Assembly (NCBI GenBank): GCA_964276235.1
Contig: CAXYEK010000001.1
Span: 848,064-912,063 of the forward strand
Length of the DNA stretch: 64,000 bases
From: SCGC-AAA076-P13 sp964276235
Lineage (GTDB): Bacteria; Pseudomonadota; Gammaproteobacteria; Magnimaribacterales; D2472
Direction of reading: 5' to 3'
Each line of letters starts with the position of its first letter. The stretch's first letter is position 1. The translations under genes were made by a program, and so were the position numbers. The notes under the pieces are model-generated. The model had not been told where the DNA came from and did not search any database. It saw only the letters and a list, made by a program, of their open reading frames with translations. This document shows positions 9,044 to 18,168 of the stretch, one piece after another.

Positions 9044-11374
9044 ATGTCAGTAATTCATCTTAAACCACTTTTTATAAAAAAATCAGATCCTTTAACTTCA
9101 GTTCTTCGGGATATTTTTAAAGAAAATAATTATGCATTATCTTACTTGGGCGCACTAACACTTGGCTTAGGTGTTGCACAAGGATCTCACTTACAAGCTG
9201 ACGAGAGTATTGAGGATATTGTAGTTACTGCTTCTAAACGTTCTGAAAATCTTCAAGACCTTGCTATGAGTGTTCAAGCTATAGGTGCTGCAGAACTTGA
9301 TAAGAAAAATATTAAAGGGTTAGATGATATTGCCAATTTATCTCCAGCAATTACCTTAGATGCTGGCGGTCCTGGTAATTCTACTTTTTATATTAGAGGT
9401 GTTTCTGATGGTGGCTTTGGTAATCCATCTGGAGCTGCATCAACGACAGCACTATATTTAGATGATCAACCTCTTACAACAATTGGACAAACACCTGACT
9501 TGCATGTTTATGACATTGAAAGAGTTGAAATATTAAGTGGACCTCAAGGGACTTTGTATGGATCTAGTTCAACCTCAGGAAATATAAGAATAATAACTAA
9601 GAAACCTGATGTAAATGCAATCGATTATGGTTTTGATGTTGACTATGGATCAATCACAGATGGTTCACACGACAGGTCTCTTGAAGCTTATATGAACATT
9701 CCAATCGGTGATAAATCCGCTATTAGAATAAGCGCTTATGACTTAAAAGATGGTGGTTGGATAGATAATGAACTTGCTTCAAAAACTTTCACCAATAGTG
9801 GAGTAACTATAAATAATAGTGAACATGCAGAAGATGATTATAATTCTTTGACTAAAGATGGTTTCAGAATTCGCTTTGCATCTGAAATTGGTAATCAAAA
9901 TCTTGACTTATCGATTCTTGAACAAAGTTCTTCATTTGGCGGCTCATGGGAGACTGATGAGGATGTTGGAGCCAGAGCTAATTCAAGATTTTCTGAAGAA
10001 CATTTTGATGATGAATTTAGTCAAATATCACTATCACTAAGTGGGGATATAAGTGATAACTTAGAATATGTATTCACTTCATCTATGTTTGATAGAGACG
10101 TAGATTACACATATGATTATACCGAATACGTTGAGTATTATAATTTTGATGGTCCAACATATACTTGTGACTATTACGATTATTACTATTACGGCAATAT
10201 ATCAGGCTGCCAAGATCCAAGAATGTCTTATACGCAAACTGATGCTCATGAAAGAGAGTCATATGAGTTTAGAGTTCAATCAAAAGGTGACAGTGGGTTC
10301 CAGTGGGTATTAGGTGCTTTTTCTGAAACATCAAAAAGAGATTATGAAATTGCCTACTTATGGCCTGGCATGAATCCTGGAAATCTTTCTTTTCAACCAA
10401 CTAACGGACAGTGGTGGAATTTAGATAATACTAGAGAAGAGGAGACAGAAGCTTTCTTTGGTGAAGGGTATTTTGATATTAATGACAAAACTAAATTAAC
10501 AGTTGGTTTTAGATCATATGATCAAGACACAATGGTGAATGCAAAGGATGGGTATTTTGGAGTCTTTGACGGCGTAGATAAAATATTTAATTCAAATGAT
10601 TCAGGAGTTGTGCCTAAAATTAATATAAAACATGATATCGATGAAGATACTATGGTTTACGGAACATATTCTGAAGGCTTCAGAGCTAGTGGAATTAATA
10701 GAGTGAGGCCAGCTCAAACAGCTTTCATACCTGAAACCTATAAAGCAGATTATCTCGAAAGTCTTGAATTTGGATTTAAATCAGTTATGTCTGATGGAAA
10801 ACTAATTTTAAACGGTGCGTATTTCATGATGGACTGGAACGATTTTCAATCTACTACGTATAATCTAGATTATTCAACTGTATCTTTTGTTGATAATGTG
10901 GGTAATGCCGAAATTAATGGACTAGAGTTAGATGCTACATATAAAGCAAGCGATACTCTAACAGTTTCAGCATATATGGTTAAAAATGATCCATCATTAT
11001 CACAGGATTATTATGATGTTTCTGGTTTGCTTCAAGCAAATGCTGGAAATAGATTGGCTTATGTTCCAGAACTATCTTATGTTCTTGGTTTGGATAAAGA
11101 GCTCATGATAGGAGGAAGTCCAGCCTATTTATCATTGGACTATTCATACACTGGTGATAGATATACAAGTCAAGCAAATGAACTAACTCTTCCATCTTAT
11201 GCAATTGCTAATATGAGAATGGGCAGAGAAGTTGGGAATCGCTCTATTGAACTTTATATGACAAATATAACCGATGAAGACGGCTATCTAAGTAGATATA
11301 ACGACTTTAATGCCATCAGAAAGACCCAAAACAAGCCAAGAGTTATTGGTCTTAGATTCAGATATAGGTATTAG
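9044..11374 (+). CDS. TonB-dependent receptor
   Basis: Outer-membrane gated channel. A strong ribosome-binding site (AGGAGG, seven bases upstream) fixes the ATG. The N-terminus is unusually long: a hydrophobic stretch (YLGALTLGLGVAQ) comes after ~35 polar residues and is followed by the TonB box and plug (IEDIVVTASKRSENLQDL). The barrel ends RVIGLRFRYRY. Residues about 352-388 form a tyrosine-rich, predicted surface loop with two cysteines. It belongs to the same subfamily as the receptor at 19867. It is convergent with the hydrolase that follows, overlapping it by 17 bases. A BCCT carrier and a TPR-sulfotransferase lie just downstream. Confidence 0.92.
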   Translation: MSVIHLKPLFIKKSDPLTSVLRDIFKENNYALSYLGALTLGLGVAQGSHLQADESIEDIVVTASKRSENLQDLAMSVQAIGAAELDKKNIKGLDDIANLSPAITLDAGGPGNSTFYIRGVSDGGFGNPSGAASTTALYLDDQPLTTIGQTPDLHVYDIERVEILSGPQGTLYGSSSTSGNIRIITKKPDVNAIDYGFDVDYGSITDGSHDRSLEAYMNIPIGDKSAIRISAYDLKDGGWIDNELASKTFTNSGVTINNSEHAEDDYNSLTKDGFRIRFASEIGNQNLDLSILEQSSSFGGSWETDEDVGARANSRFSEEHFDDEFSQISLSLSGDISDNLEYVFTSSMFDRDVDYTYDYTEYVEYYNFDGPTYTCDYYDYYYYGNISGCQDPRMSYTQTDAHERESYEFRVQSKGDSGFQWVLGAFSETSKRDYEIAYLWPGMNPGNLSFQPTNGQWWNLDNTREEETEAFFGEGYFDINDKTKLTVGFRSYDQDTMVNAKDGYFGVFDGVDKIFNSNDSGVVPKINIKHDIDEDTMVYGTYSEGFRASGINRVRPAQTAFIPETYKADYLESLEFGFKSVMSDGKLILNGAYFMMDWNDFQSTTYNLDYSTVSFVDNVGNAEINGLELDATYKASDTLTVSAYMVKNDPSLSQDYYDVSGLLQANAGNRLAYVPELSYVLGLDKELMIGGSPAYLSLDYSYTGDRYTSQANELTLPSYAIANMRMGREVGNRSIELYMTNITDEDGYLSRYNDFNAIRKTQNKPRVIGLRFRYRY

Positions 11375-12233
11375 TAATAAATTCTTCCATTATTTTTGAA
11401 AGGTCGTTGGGCCTTTCAAAATATGGAAAATGACCTGTCTCGTCCATTATTCTAATATCATTTTCATTGACATCTAAATGTATTTTATTCTCAGGATCAA
11501 ATCTAGCTAGCTTGTCTTTTCCGCCATATATAAACTTAGTATTTTTTAATTCTGCCAATTTCTCTGTCTTATATGCAGAACAAGCTTTTAAGTCATGAGA
11601 AAGTATTTCTTTTTGTGTTTGATTGAATAATCTTTTAAGAGGGTAGACATCTATCTCTCTTTGAGGATCGCTTTCTATATTCTTTGTACCATAAGGTGAT
11701 TTGATGGTTCCTTTACTTCTTCCATAAAAACCCGATCCCATTGCTCCAAAAGTTTTAGCTTTAACCTCTGTTTTAGGGACAGTTACAACTCCATATTTTG
11801 TAAAAAATTCACTAGCTTGATCTAGGTTTCCTTTGGCATGTTTTAATAAGATTTCGCCAACCATAAGAGGGTAACTTGTATTCATTAATATAAGAAGATC
11901 GCTATTTAGCCTTAAGGATGTTTCTATTCCAATTAACCCACCCATTGAGTGACCTACCAAAATGTGATTAGTAATTCCCATTTCATTAAATAATTCAATA
12001 CAAAATTCTGACATTTCTTCAACTGAATGCAAAATATCTCCAGATGTAAAGCCATGACCTGGTAAATCAATAGAATAGATATTAAATCTTGAGTGCAAGG
12101 CATCTAACTTCATCATAGAACCAATTCTATGGTCCATACCAGCACCTGGTATTATAAAAATAGTAGATTCAGAATTTTCTATTTTATTATGCTCAAATAT
12201 ATGAGCTTTATAATTTTTTAATTGTACGAACAT
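11358..12233 (-). CDS. Alpha/beta hydrolase
   Basis: Serine hydrolase of the alpha/beta fold without a signal peptide. Motifs are the PGAGMDHRIG oxyanion turn, DLPGHGFTSGD, the nucleophile elbow LVGHSMGGLIG at about residue 95, and a terminal histidine in DETGHFPYFERP. Its start overlaps the 3' end of the BCCT transporter by 26 bases, so the two are transcribed and probably translated together, transporter first. A hydrolase coupled to a quaternary-amine carrier could act on an esterified form of the imported compound; that is inference. Confidence 0.85.
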   Translation of the reverse strand: MFVQLKNYKAHIFEHNKIENSESTIFIIPGAGMDHRIGSMMKLDALHSRFNIYSIDLPGHGFTSGDILHSVEEMSEFCIELFNEMGITNHILVGHSMGGLIGIETSLRLNSDLLILMNTSYPLMVGEILLKHAKGNLDQASEFFTKYGVVTVPKTEVKAKTFGAMGSGFYGRSKGTIKSPYGTKNIESDPQREIDVYPLKRLFNQTQKEILSHDLKACSAYKTEKLAELKNTKFIYGGKDKLARFDPENKIHLDVNENDIRIMDETGHFPYFERPNDLSKIMEEFITNTYI

Positions 12234-13692
12234 TTTTAATAATTGAAATCATTAATAATAAATTTATAAAGAGCAATGGTACAGAAAAAATAACCATAAT
12301 CCACTTAAATGAATCAACCCCACCAATAAACATCAGTAAAGAGGGTTGAATGACTAATAAAAATGCAAAAATTAGACGCAAATTACCTGAACTTTCAACA
12401 TCAGACTTTTTCATTGAAGCAGAAGCTAAAACGTATGAGGAAGAATCATAAGTAGTACATAAAAATATAATACAAATAATTCCAAATCCAATTAGTAAAA
12501 TATTTCCGAAATTTAAGGTTCCTATAGTATCAACCACTAACTCCTCTCTGGTCATTGATCCATTTGACAATAGATAAGGTGAATTCAATAGCTCCATTTC
12601 AAATAAATATATAGATAGGTTAGATAAAATAGACATACTAAAAATACATCCCAAACTTCCTATCAATATAGTTCCTAAAATTATCTGCCTTAAATTTTTA
12701 CCATTTGAAATATTGACAATAAATGCTCCTACCATGGGAGCTAAAGCCATCCACCAAGCCCAGTAAAAAACACTCCAGTCTTTACTAATCGTTGTGCCTG
12801 TTGAAAAACTAAACTCTGGATATTTTTTTATAAGAAACGCATATGATTCTAAAGAATTACTTAATATGTATTGAGTAGGGCCCAATATTAAAACAAATAC
12901 TAGAAAGGCTATGACTAATATGATGTTTAAATTACTCAGCCTTCTTATGCCTTTTTGTATTCCTAAATAAGCACTTGTTGCAAATATAGATAAACACATA
13001 GCGATGGTAACTATATCTAAAATAGGGGTTCTATCTATTAAAAATATTTTAGAAATAATAGTTGAAATTAATGGGAAAGATAGCCCTAAACCAACTCCAG
13101 CTCCACAAAGTATTGCCCCAATAAATAGAGTATCAAATACTATTTCTAAGATCTTATTTTTTGTATTAAAAATACCTGAAAATGTAAGTTTAGATTTAGA
13201 ATTAATTGTTAATGACAGAGCAAAGGCTATAGCTGGAAGACAATAAATAGCCCAGGCTGTAAATGACCAATGAAATAGTGGATAAGTTCTTGAGTACATT
13301 AAAATTTCTTCTATTGATTTGCCTGTTTCTGCATTTAAGACGTTGTAATAATCTATCCATTCAACAGTAGCCCAATATAGAAGAGCAGCACCAATACCAG
13401 CTGCAAACAGCATAGATCCCCATGAAAAAAATGAATAAATATCCTTGTTAACTAAATTAATTTCAATAGAGCCAAATCTTGAAAAAGAGATGAATAATAA
13501 GAAAAGTAGAACAGCAAAGCTTCCATACATATAAGTAGATTCAAATACTTCTGATAAGTAGTTATAAATATTATTCAGGGTAACTGCGCTACCAGCAGGA
13601 TCAGATAATACATATATAGAAAGTACTAAAGATAGTACAATTGTTATCAAAATAACGGTTTTATTCCATTCAGAATTTATTTTTTTAAACAT
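12208..13692 (-). CDS. BCCT-family transporter (CaiT-like subgroup)
   Basis: Inner-membrane carrier of the betaine/choline/carnitine transporter family, 494 residues with about twelve helices. The TM4 region reads LYWATVEWIDYY and FHWSFTAWAIY; the TM8 region reads SVFYWAWWMALAP, which supplies the tryptophan box that cages quaternary ammonium groups. The EWIDYY form looks more like CaiT (carnitine/butyrobetaine) than BetP. Transport of betaine-like substrates is family knowledge; the exact substrate is open. Its start codon directly abuts that of the divergent TPR-sulfotransferase, leaving no intergenic base. Confidence 0.9.
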   Translation of the reverse strand: MFKKINSEWNKTVILITIVLSLVLSIYVLSDPAGSAVTLNNIYNYLSEVFESTYMYGSFAVLLFLLFISFSRFGSIEINLVNKDIYSFFSWGSMLFAAGIGAALLYWATVEWIDYYNVLNAETGKSIEEILMYSRTYPLFHWSFTAWAIYCLPAIAFALSLTINSKSKLTFSGIFNTKNKILEIVFDTLFIGAILCGAGVGLGLSFPLISTIISKIFLIDRTPILDIVTIAMCLSIFATSAYLGIQKGIRRLSNLNIILVIAFLVFVLILGPTQYILSNSLESYAFLIKKYPEFSFSTGTTISKDWSVFYWAWWMALAPMVGAFIVNISNGKNLRQIILGTILIGSLGCIFSMSILSNLSIYLFEMELLNSPYLLSNGSMTREELVVDTIGTLNFGNILLIGFGIICIIFLCTTYDSSSYVLASASMKKSDVESSGNLRLIFAFLLVIQPSLLMFIGGVDSFKWIMVIFSVPLLFINLLLMISIIKNVRTIKKL

Positions 13693-15660
13693 ATGTCAGA
13701 AAATAGTAACCTAAAAGATGCATTTACAAATGCTCATGAACTTGTAAAACATAATAATCTAAATGAAGCTATCGAACAACTGACTGAAATTCTCAAGCAT
13801 GATTCTAGAAATATTAATGCCTTATCTTTATTAATAGAAATTTATATTAAGCAAAATAATATTGATATGACCCTTGCAAGTATCGAAAACTTACTTGCAA
13901 TAGATTCTACAAATAAAAGATGTTTAGAACAAAAAGTTAAGATTTATCAATTACTAAATAATCAGATAGCTTATCAAGATTCTTTAGAGATACTCCATAA
14001 AAATTACCCAACTATTGAAAGTTCAAGACTTTTATCAAATCTTTTATCAAGCAAGGGTGAAGATGAGAGATCCGATGATGTTATTCAAAGTTTTTTTGAA
14101 TCTAATAAAAGCTATTCTGATTTATACAAAGGAATTAGACATGCTAAAGCTGGGAGAGTTAAGTTAGCAGAGGATGTTTATAAGAAGGTACTTAAAAAAG
14201 ATAAAAATAATGTTGATGCGTTAAGACTTTTAGGATTGCTGGCATTCAAGACAAAGAATTATGATACAGCAGAAAAACTTTACATAAGAGCATTAACAAT
14301 CAATCCAAACTTTGCTTTAGCATGGGATAATTTAGCAAAATTATATAGAATTCAAAATAAATTAGCTAAATCTATTCCTGCGTTTAAGAACCTTCTAAAA
14401 TTAGACCCTAATAATTTTGAAGCACTCGTTTCTCTTGGAACTATCTTTACAAAACTAGCTAAATATCAAGAGGGTATCGATACGTATAAGGAGGCACTTT
14501 TAATAAACCCATCTAATGCTCGAGTTTATTTAAGTATGGGTCATGCTTTAAAAACTTTAGGCAATAGATCGGAATGCGAAAAATCATATAAAAATGCTAT
14601 TAAGTATTTTCATTTGTCAGGTGAAGCTTTTTGGAGCTTAGCAAATCTTAAAACTTATAAATTCTCAGATTCAGAAATAAGCAACATGGAATCAAGTATT
14701 CAAGAAAATATGCAATCTGATGAATTAATTCAAATGCATTTTGCTCTTGGTAAAGCCTACGAAACAAATAAAGACTTCAATAAATCTTTTGAGAATTATA
14801 AAAAGGGTAACTGGCTTCAAAGAAAACAAGTTGATTACAATTCAGAAAATCATAAAAAATCAATCGACGAGTTAATATCATTTTTTTCTAGTAATAAAGA
14901 ATTACTACAAACAAAAACTGGAAGCAGTTCGGCTGATCCAATCTTTATTCTTGGTCTACCAAGATCAGGTTCCACTTTGATAGAGCAAATTCTTTCATCT
15001 CATTCCTTGATTGAAGGCACTCAAGAGCTCCCAAATATAATGGCAACATCAAAAAAAATTAGGCTCATCGATGATGTGAAAGGTTATCCTAATAATCTAA
15101 ATGACTTGAATGATAATGAGTTCCTCAGCTTCGGTGAAGATTATATTAATGATACAAAATGGACTAGATCTAATAAACCTTTTTTTATAGATAAAATGCC
15201 GAATAACTTTGTTCATATAGGTTTAATCAAGATGATTCTTCCTAATGCAAAAATAATTGATGCAAGAAGAAATCCAATGGATACATGTTTTAGTTGCTAT
15301 AAACAATATTTTGCTAAAGGACAGCACTTTACATACGACCTTGATGATATTTCAAGATATTACAAAGATTACCTTAGACTAATGCAATTTTGGAATGATT
15401 TATTACCAGGTTCTATTTATACAATAAATTATGAAGATGTAATTACAAATCCAGAAATTGAGATACCTAAACTTTTAGATTATTGCGATGTTAAGTTTGA
15501 AAAATCTTGCCTTGAATTTTATAAATCAAAAAGACCAGTTAAAACTGCAAGTTCAGAACAAGTAAGGCAGCCCATGTATAAAACTGGGCTAGATTATTGG
15601 GATAACTATAGCGATAATCTTGAAATATTAATAAAACATTTCCCTGAATATGCAAAATAA
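13693..15660 (+). CDS. TPR-repeat sulfotransferase
   Basis: Two-part protein of 655 residues. Roughly residues 1-390 are helical tetratricopeptide repeats (for example AEKLYIRALTINPNFALAWD). The C-terminal domain is a PAPS-dependent sulfotransferase: the 5'-phosphosulfate loop FILGLPRSGSTLIEQIL begins at about residue 418, and the 3'-phosphate-binding region is near DARRNPMDTCFSCY. Such fusions are common in marine proteobacteria; their acceptors are mostly unknown, with TPRs presumably holding a protein or peptide. It heads a tightly overlapping run with the nuclease, peptidase E and membrane protein that follow. A paralogue lies at 22512. Confidence 0.9.
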   Translation: MSENSNLKDAFTNAHELVKHNNLNEAIEQLTEILKHDSRNINALSLLIEIYIKQNNIDMTLASIENLLAIDSTNKRCLEQKVKIYQLLNNQIAYQDSLEILHKNYPTIESSRLLSNLLSSKGEDERSDDVIQSFFESNKSYSDLYKGIRHAKAGRVKLAEDVYKKVLKKDKNNVDALRLLGLLAFKTKNYDTAEKLYIRALTINPNFALAWDNLAKLYRIQNKLAKSIPAFKNLLKLDPNNFEALVSLGTIFTKLAKYQEGIDTYKEALLINPSNARVYLSMGHALKTLGNRSECEKSYKNAIKYFHLSGEAFWSLANLKTYKFSDSEISNMESSIQENMQSDELIQMHFALGKAYETNKDFNKSFENYKKGNWLQRKQVDYNSENHKKSIDELISFFSSNKELLQTKTGSSSADPIFILGLPRSGSTLIEQILSSHSLIEGTQELPNIMATSKKIRLIDDVKGYPNNLNDLNDNEFLSFGEDYINDTKWTRSNKPFFIDKMPNNFVHIGLIKMILPNAKIIDARRNPMDTCFSCYKQYFAKGQHFTYDLDDISRYYKDYLRLMQFWNDLLPGSIYTINYEDVITNPEIEIPKLLDYCDVKFEKSCLEFYKSKRPVKTASSEQVRQPMYKTGLDYWDNYSDNLEILIKHFPEYAK

Positions 15661-16333
15661 ATACGACTATCCTAAACTTGAAAGATTAGATACTGAAATA
15701 GGTCGTCATTATTTAGACTCAAATAATCATCCTGTTCCTAGTGTCACAACAATACTATCTGGAACTTCTAAAAGTTCAGCCGGCATTGATCAATGGAGGC
15801 AGAGAGTAGGCGATGAAGAGGCTGACAGAGTAATTAAACAAAGCACTGACATAGGTACGGCTGTTCATGAAGCTATAGAAGTTTATTTAAATGGAGATGA
15901 TTGGGACAATTTTACTGATGAACCAGACCAAATAATGGCTAAAAATATTACATCAAAGTTCATATCAGACGGACTGCTTGGTATTGATGAGGTTTGGGGT
16001 CTTGAAGTAGGTCTAATTCTAGATAATTTATATGCAGGCACTGCAGATTGTATTGGAAACTATAATGGTGTTCCTTCACTTATTGACTTTAAAACGGCAA
16101 AGAAAATTAAAAGACGAGAGTGGATCGAAGATTATTTTCTACAAGGGTGCGCCTATGCAAATGCTCATAATGTAATGTTTGATACTAATATTCAGCAAAT
16201 TGTAATTTTAATGATAGATAGGGATTTAATATTCCAAGAATTTTTGGTTAAGCCATCAGAATTTAATCATTTGACAATGAAATGGAAGCAAAGATTAATT
16301 GAATTCAATAGAAAATTTAAGGACAAGGTATGA
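15650..16333 (+). CDS. PD-(D/E)XK exonuclease, Cas4/MGME1-like
   Basis: Small RecB-family nuclease (227 residues). All core motifs of the family are visible in order: the histidine in GTAVHEAIEVYL, the aspartate in YAGTADCIGNY, the D-x-K in SLIDFKTAKK, and the closing QxxxY helix (YFLQGCAYANAH). It lacks the cysteine cluster of true Cas4, so it is closer to the mitochondrial MGME1 and phage exonucleases, which trim single-stranded DNA ends. It overlaps the upstream sulfotransferase by 11 bases and the downstream peptidase gene by four. No phage or CRISPR genes lie nearby. Confidence 0.78.
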   Translation: MQNKYDYPKLERLDTEIGRHYLDSNNHPVPSVTTILSGTSKSSAGIDQWRQRVGDEEADRVIKQSTDIGTAVHEAIEVYLNGDDWDNFTDEPDQIMAKNITSKFISDGLLGIDEVWGLEVGLILDNLYAGTADCIGNYNGVPSLIDFKTAKKIKRREWIEDYFLQGCAYANAHNVMFDTNIQQIVILMIDRDLIFQEFLVKPSEFNHLTMKWKQRLIEFNRKFKDKV

Positions 16334-17028
16334 GACAAATAATAGCAATTGGTGGCGGTGGTTTTGGACGAGTTATCAAAGATCTTAAAATTGAAAAATA
16401 TATAACATCTCAGTCATCATCCAAAAATCCAAAAATATGTTTCATTCCAACTGCAACTGGGGATGATCAAGGTTATATAGATAACTTTTATAAAGCTTTT
16501 GATTCTTTAGGTTGTAAAACATCACATATAGATTTTTTTAAAAGAACAATAGACTTGAGGTCTCATGTTCTTGATCAAGATATTATTTATGTTGGTGGCG
16601 GTAATACAAAGAGTATGCTTGCAGTCTGGCGTGAATGGGGTCTGGATATAATTCTTGAAGAAGCATATAACAAAAATATTATTATGAGCGGTGTCAGCGC
16701 TGGTGCTATTTGTTGGTTTGATAAAGGAATAACTGATTCTTGGAAAGACCATCAGGCAACATTAGATTGTCTTGGTTTTGCAGATGGTATTTGTTGCCCT
16801 CATTATGATGAGGAACCAGAGAGAATACCTTATGTTAAAGATATTCTATTAAATAATAAAATAGATTCCTGTTTTGCTATTGAAGGATATGCTGCACTTC
16901 ATTTAGTTGATGATAAGCCTAAATATAATGTTAGTTTTGGAAGTGATACAGGATGTCATAACGTTTCAAAAAATAAGGACTTGATTGAACATACTCAAAT
17001 CAAGGATACTGTTAAGATAATACTATGA
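16330..17028 (+). CDS. pepE: Peptidase E (S51 family, Asp-specific dipeptidase)
   Basis: Cytosolic serine peptidase of family S51, which cleaves Asp-Xaa dipeptides. It shows FIPTATGDDQGY, the glycine-rich IYVGGGNTKSML and the nucleophile serine in MSGVSAGAICWF, followed by a histidine in CCPHYDEEPER. The 232 residues match the usual length. The start overlaps the nuclease stop by four bases and the stop overlaps the next start by four bases, so it sits in the middle of a coupled operon. Confidence 0.88.
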   Translation: MRQIIAIGGGGFGRVIKDLKIEKYITSQSSSKNPKICFIPTATGDDQGYIDNFYKAFDSLGCKTSHIDFFKRTIDLRSHVLDQDIIYVGGGNTKSMLAVWREWGLDIILEEAYNKNIIMSGVSAGAICWFDKGITDSWKDHQATLDCLGFADGICCPHYDEEPERIPYVKDILLNNKIDSCFAIEGYAALHLVDDKPKYNVSFGSDTGCHNVSKNKDLIEHTQIKDTVKIIL

Positions 17029-17396
17029 AATTAGCACAAATATTATCTGGAATTCTTGGAACAGTTTTAGCAGTTCTTGCTATACGTTGGTTGCTATCTC
17101 CAGAAGAATCAGCAAATGGATTGAATATGGTTCTTTTGCAAGGAGAGGGACTTAATACACAGATTAGAGACTTTACAGCTCTTTTTCTGGGCACTTCGAT
17201 CATGTGTTTTGTATCTTTATTTACTAAAGAGTATCAATGGATTTTGTCCGTTGGATTAATATATCTTATAGCTGCTTTTACAAGTATTCTTGCAGATAAT
17301 TTTTATGAGGCTCCAGTTGTATATTCATCTCTGATTGCAGAGATTATTTTTTCTTTAATGGCTCTCATCTCTGCTTTTATTTATAAATTTAAATAA
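17025..17396 (+). CDS. Four-helix inner-membrane protein, unknown function
   Basis: A 123-residue hydrophobic protein with about four predicted helices (LAQILSGILGTVLAVLAI, DFTALFLGTSIMCFVSLF, ILSVGLIYLIAAFTSIL and a last one near the end). It resembles DUF4345-type proteins in size and topology, though I cannot confirm this. It overlaps the peptidase E stop by four bases (ATGA-type coupling) and ends exactly where the convergent nitroreductase gene ends. Confidence 0.75.
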   Translation: MKLAQILSGILGTVLAVLAIRWLLSPEESANGLNMVLLQGEGLNTQIRDFTALFLGTSIMCFVSLFTKEYQWILSVGLIYLIAAFTSILADNFYEAPVVYSSLIAEIIFSLMALISAFIYKFK

Positions 17397-17948
17397 CTAG
17401 AGTTCAGTTACAAAATCATCAATATTCATATCTGGAACTTTTTTATTATTTCCACTTGAAGTACCCACATAAAGAAAACCTAAAATATCTTGATGTTCCT
17501 CAAGACCTAGCTCTTTATTAATTAGCTTGTTAAAAGCAAGCTTCCCTGTTCTCCATATGGATGAATAGTTCATTGCATTTAATGCGAGCATAATACTCTG
17601 CGCAGCTGCAGCTGTTGAAAGCTTTTGCTCAATAGCCGGAACTTTAGGATGTTCTTTATACGTATTGACTAAAATTATTAACATGGGAGCTCTAAAAGGA
17701 GCATTCTTATATTTATCAATTATTTCTTCGCTTACATTGGGTAAAGTTTTAGCAAATTCTTCAAATATTGAAGAAAGTTTATTCAATCCTTCCCCTTTAA
17801 CTTCAATAAAGCTGCTTGGTCTTAGCCATGCATGATCAGGTGCTCTAAGAGCTGCTTGATAGACAATATCCATTTCTGAGGAATTTGGATGTGGTTCTGT
17901 TAGCTGTCTAGCAGAGACTCTGTTTAAAATGTTATCTAAAGCATCCAT
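17397..17948 (-). CDS. YdjA-like nitroreductase
   Basis: FMN-dependent oxidoreductase of the small nitroreductase family, 183 residues. The start MDALDNILNRVSARQL and the segment ALRAPDHAWLRPSSF match the E. coli YdjA pattern, and the C-terminal half holds the GLEEHQDILGFLYVG flavin-binding region. It probably works as a homodimer using NAD(P)H; the physiological substrate of YdjA proteins is not settled. It is divergent from the small membrane gene at 18013. Confidence 0.87.
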   Translation of the reverse strand: MDALDNILNRVSARQLTEPHPNSSEMDIVYQAALRAPDHAWLRPSSFIEVKGEGLNKLSSIFEEFAKTLPNVSEEIIDKYKNAPFRAPMLIILVNTYKEHPKVPAIEQKLSTAAAAQSIMLALNAMNYSSIWRTGKLAFNKLINKELGLEEHQDILGFLYVGTSSGNNKKVPDMNIDDFVTEL

Positions 17949-18012
17949 TTATTATTATGATAATTTAAGGTTAAGATAGGATAAATCACTTAAATAAAGA
18001 AGGGAATACACA

Positions 18013-18168
18013 ATGACATATCAACTAGGTTTAATTTTAATATTAGTAGTCTTTGCTCTAATTATTGCAAAAAGATTTAATAAAAAAGAAAGTGAGATGG
18101 ATACCTATTTATATGAAGACGAAATGGATGAAGAAGAGTTAAAGGATATAGACGAAGAGCTACATTAA
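18013..18168 (+). CDS. Small membrane-anchored acidic protein (51 aa)
   Basis: A short ATG frame preceded by AGAAGGGA at ribosome-binding distance encodes 51 residues. Residues 5-19 form one hydrophobic helix (LGLILILVVFALIIA) followed by a basic anchor KRFNKK and a tail with a run of Glu and Asp (DEMDEEELKDIDEE). The stop codon abuts the end of the convergent BCCT gene. I do not recognise a family. The good ribosome-binding site and the sensible topology argue that it is real. Confidence 0.6.
   Translation: MTYQLGLILILVVFALIIAKRFNKKESEMDTYLYEDEMDEEELKDIDEELH

Noticed and set aside
13693..17396. A CRISPR or phage-defence locus around the Cas4-like nuclease
   Set aside because: The cysteine cluster of Cas4 is missing, there are no cas1 or cas2 genes and no regularly spaced repeats, and neighbours are a sulfotransferase, peptidase E and a membrane protein.
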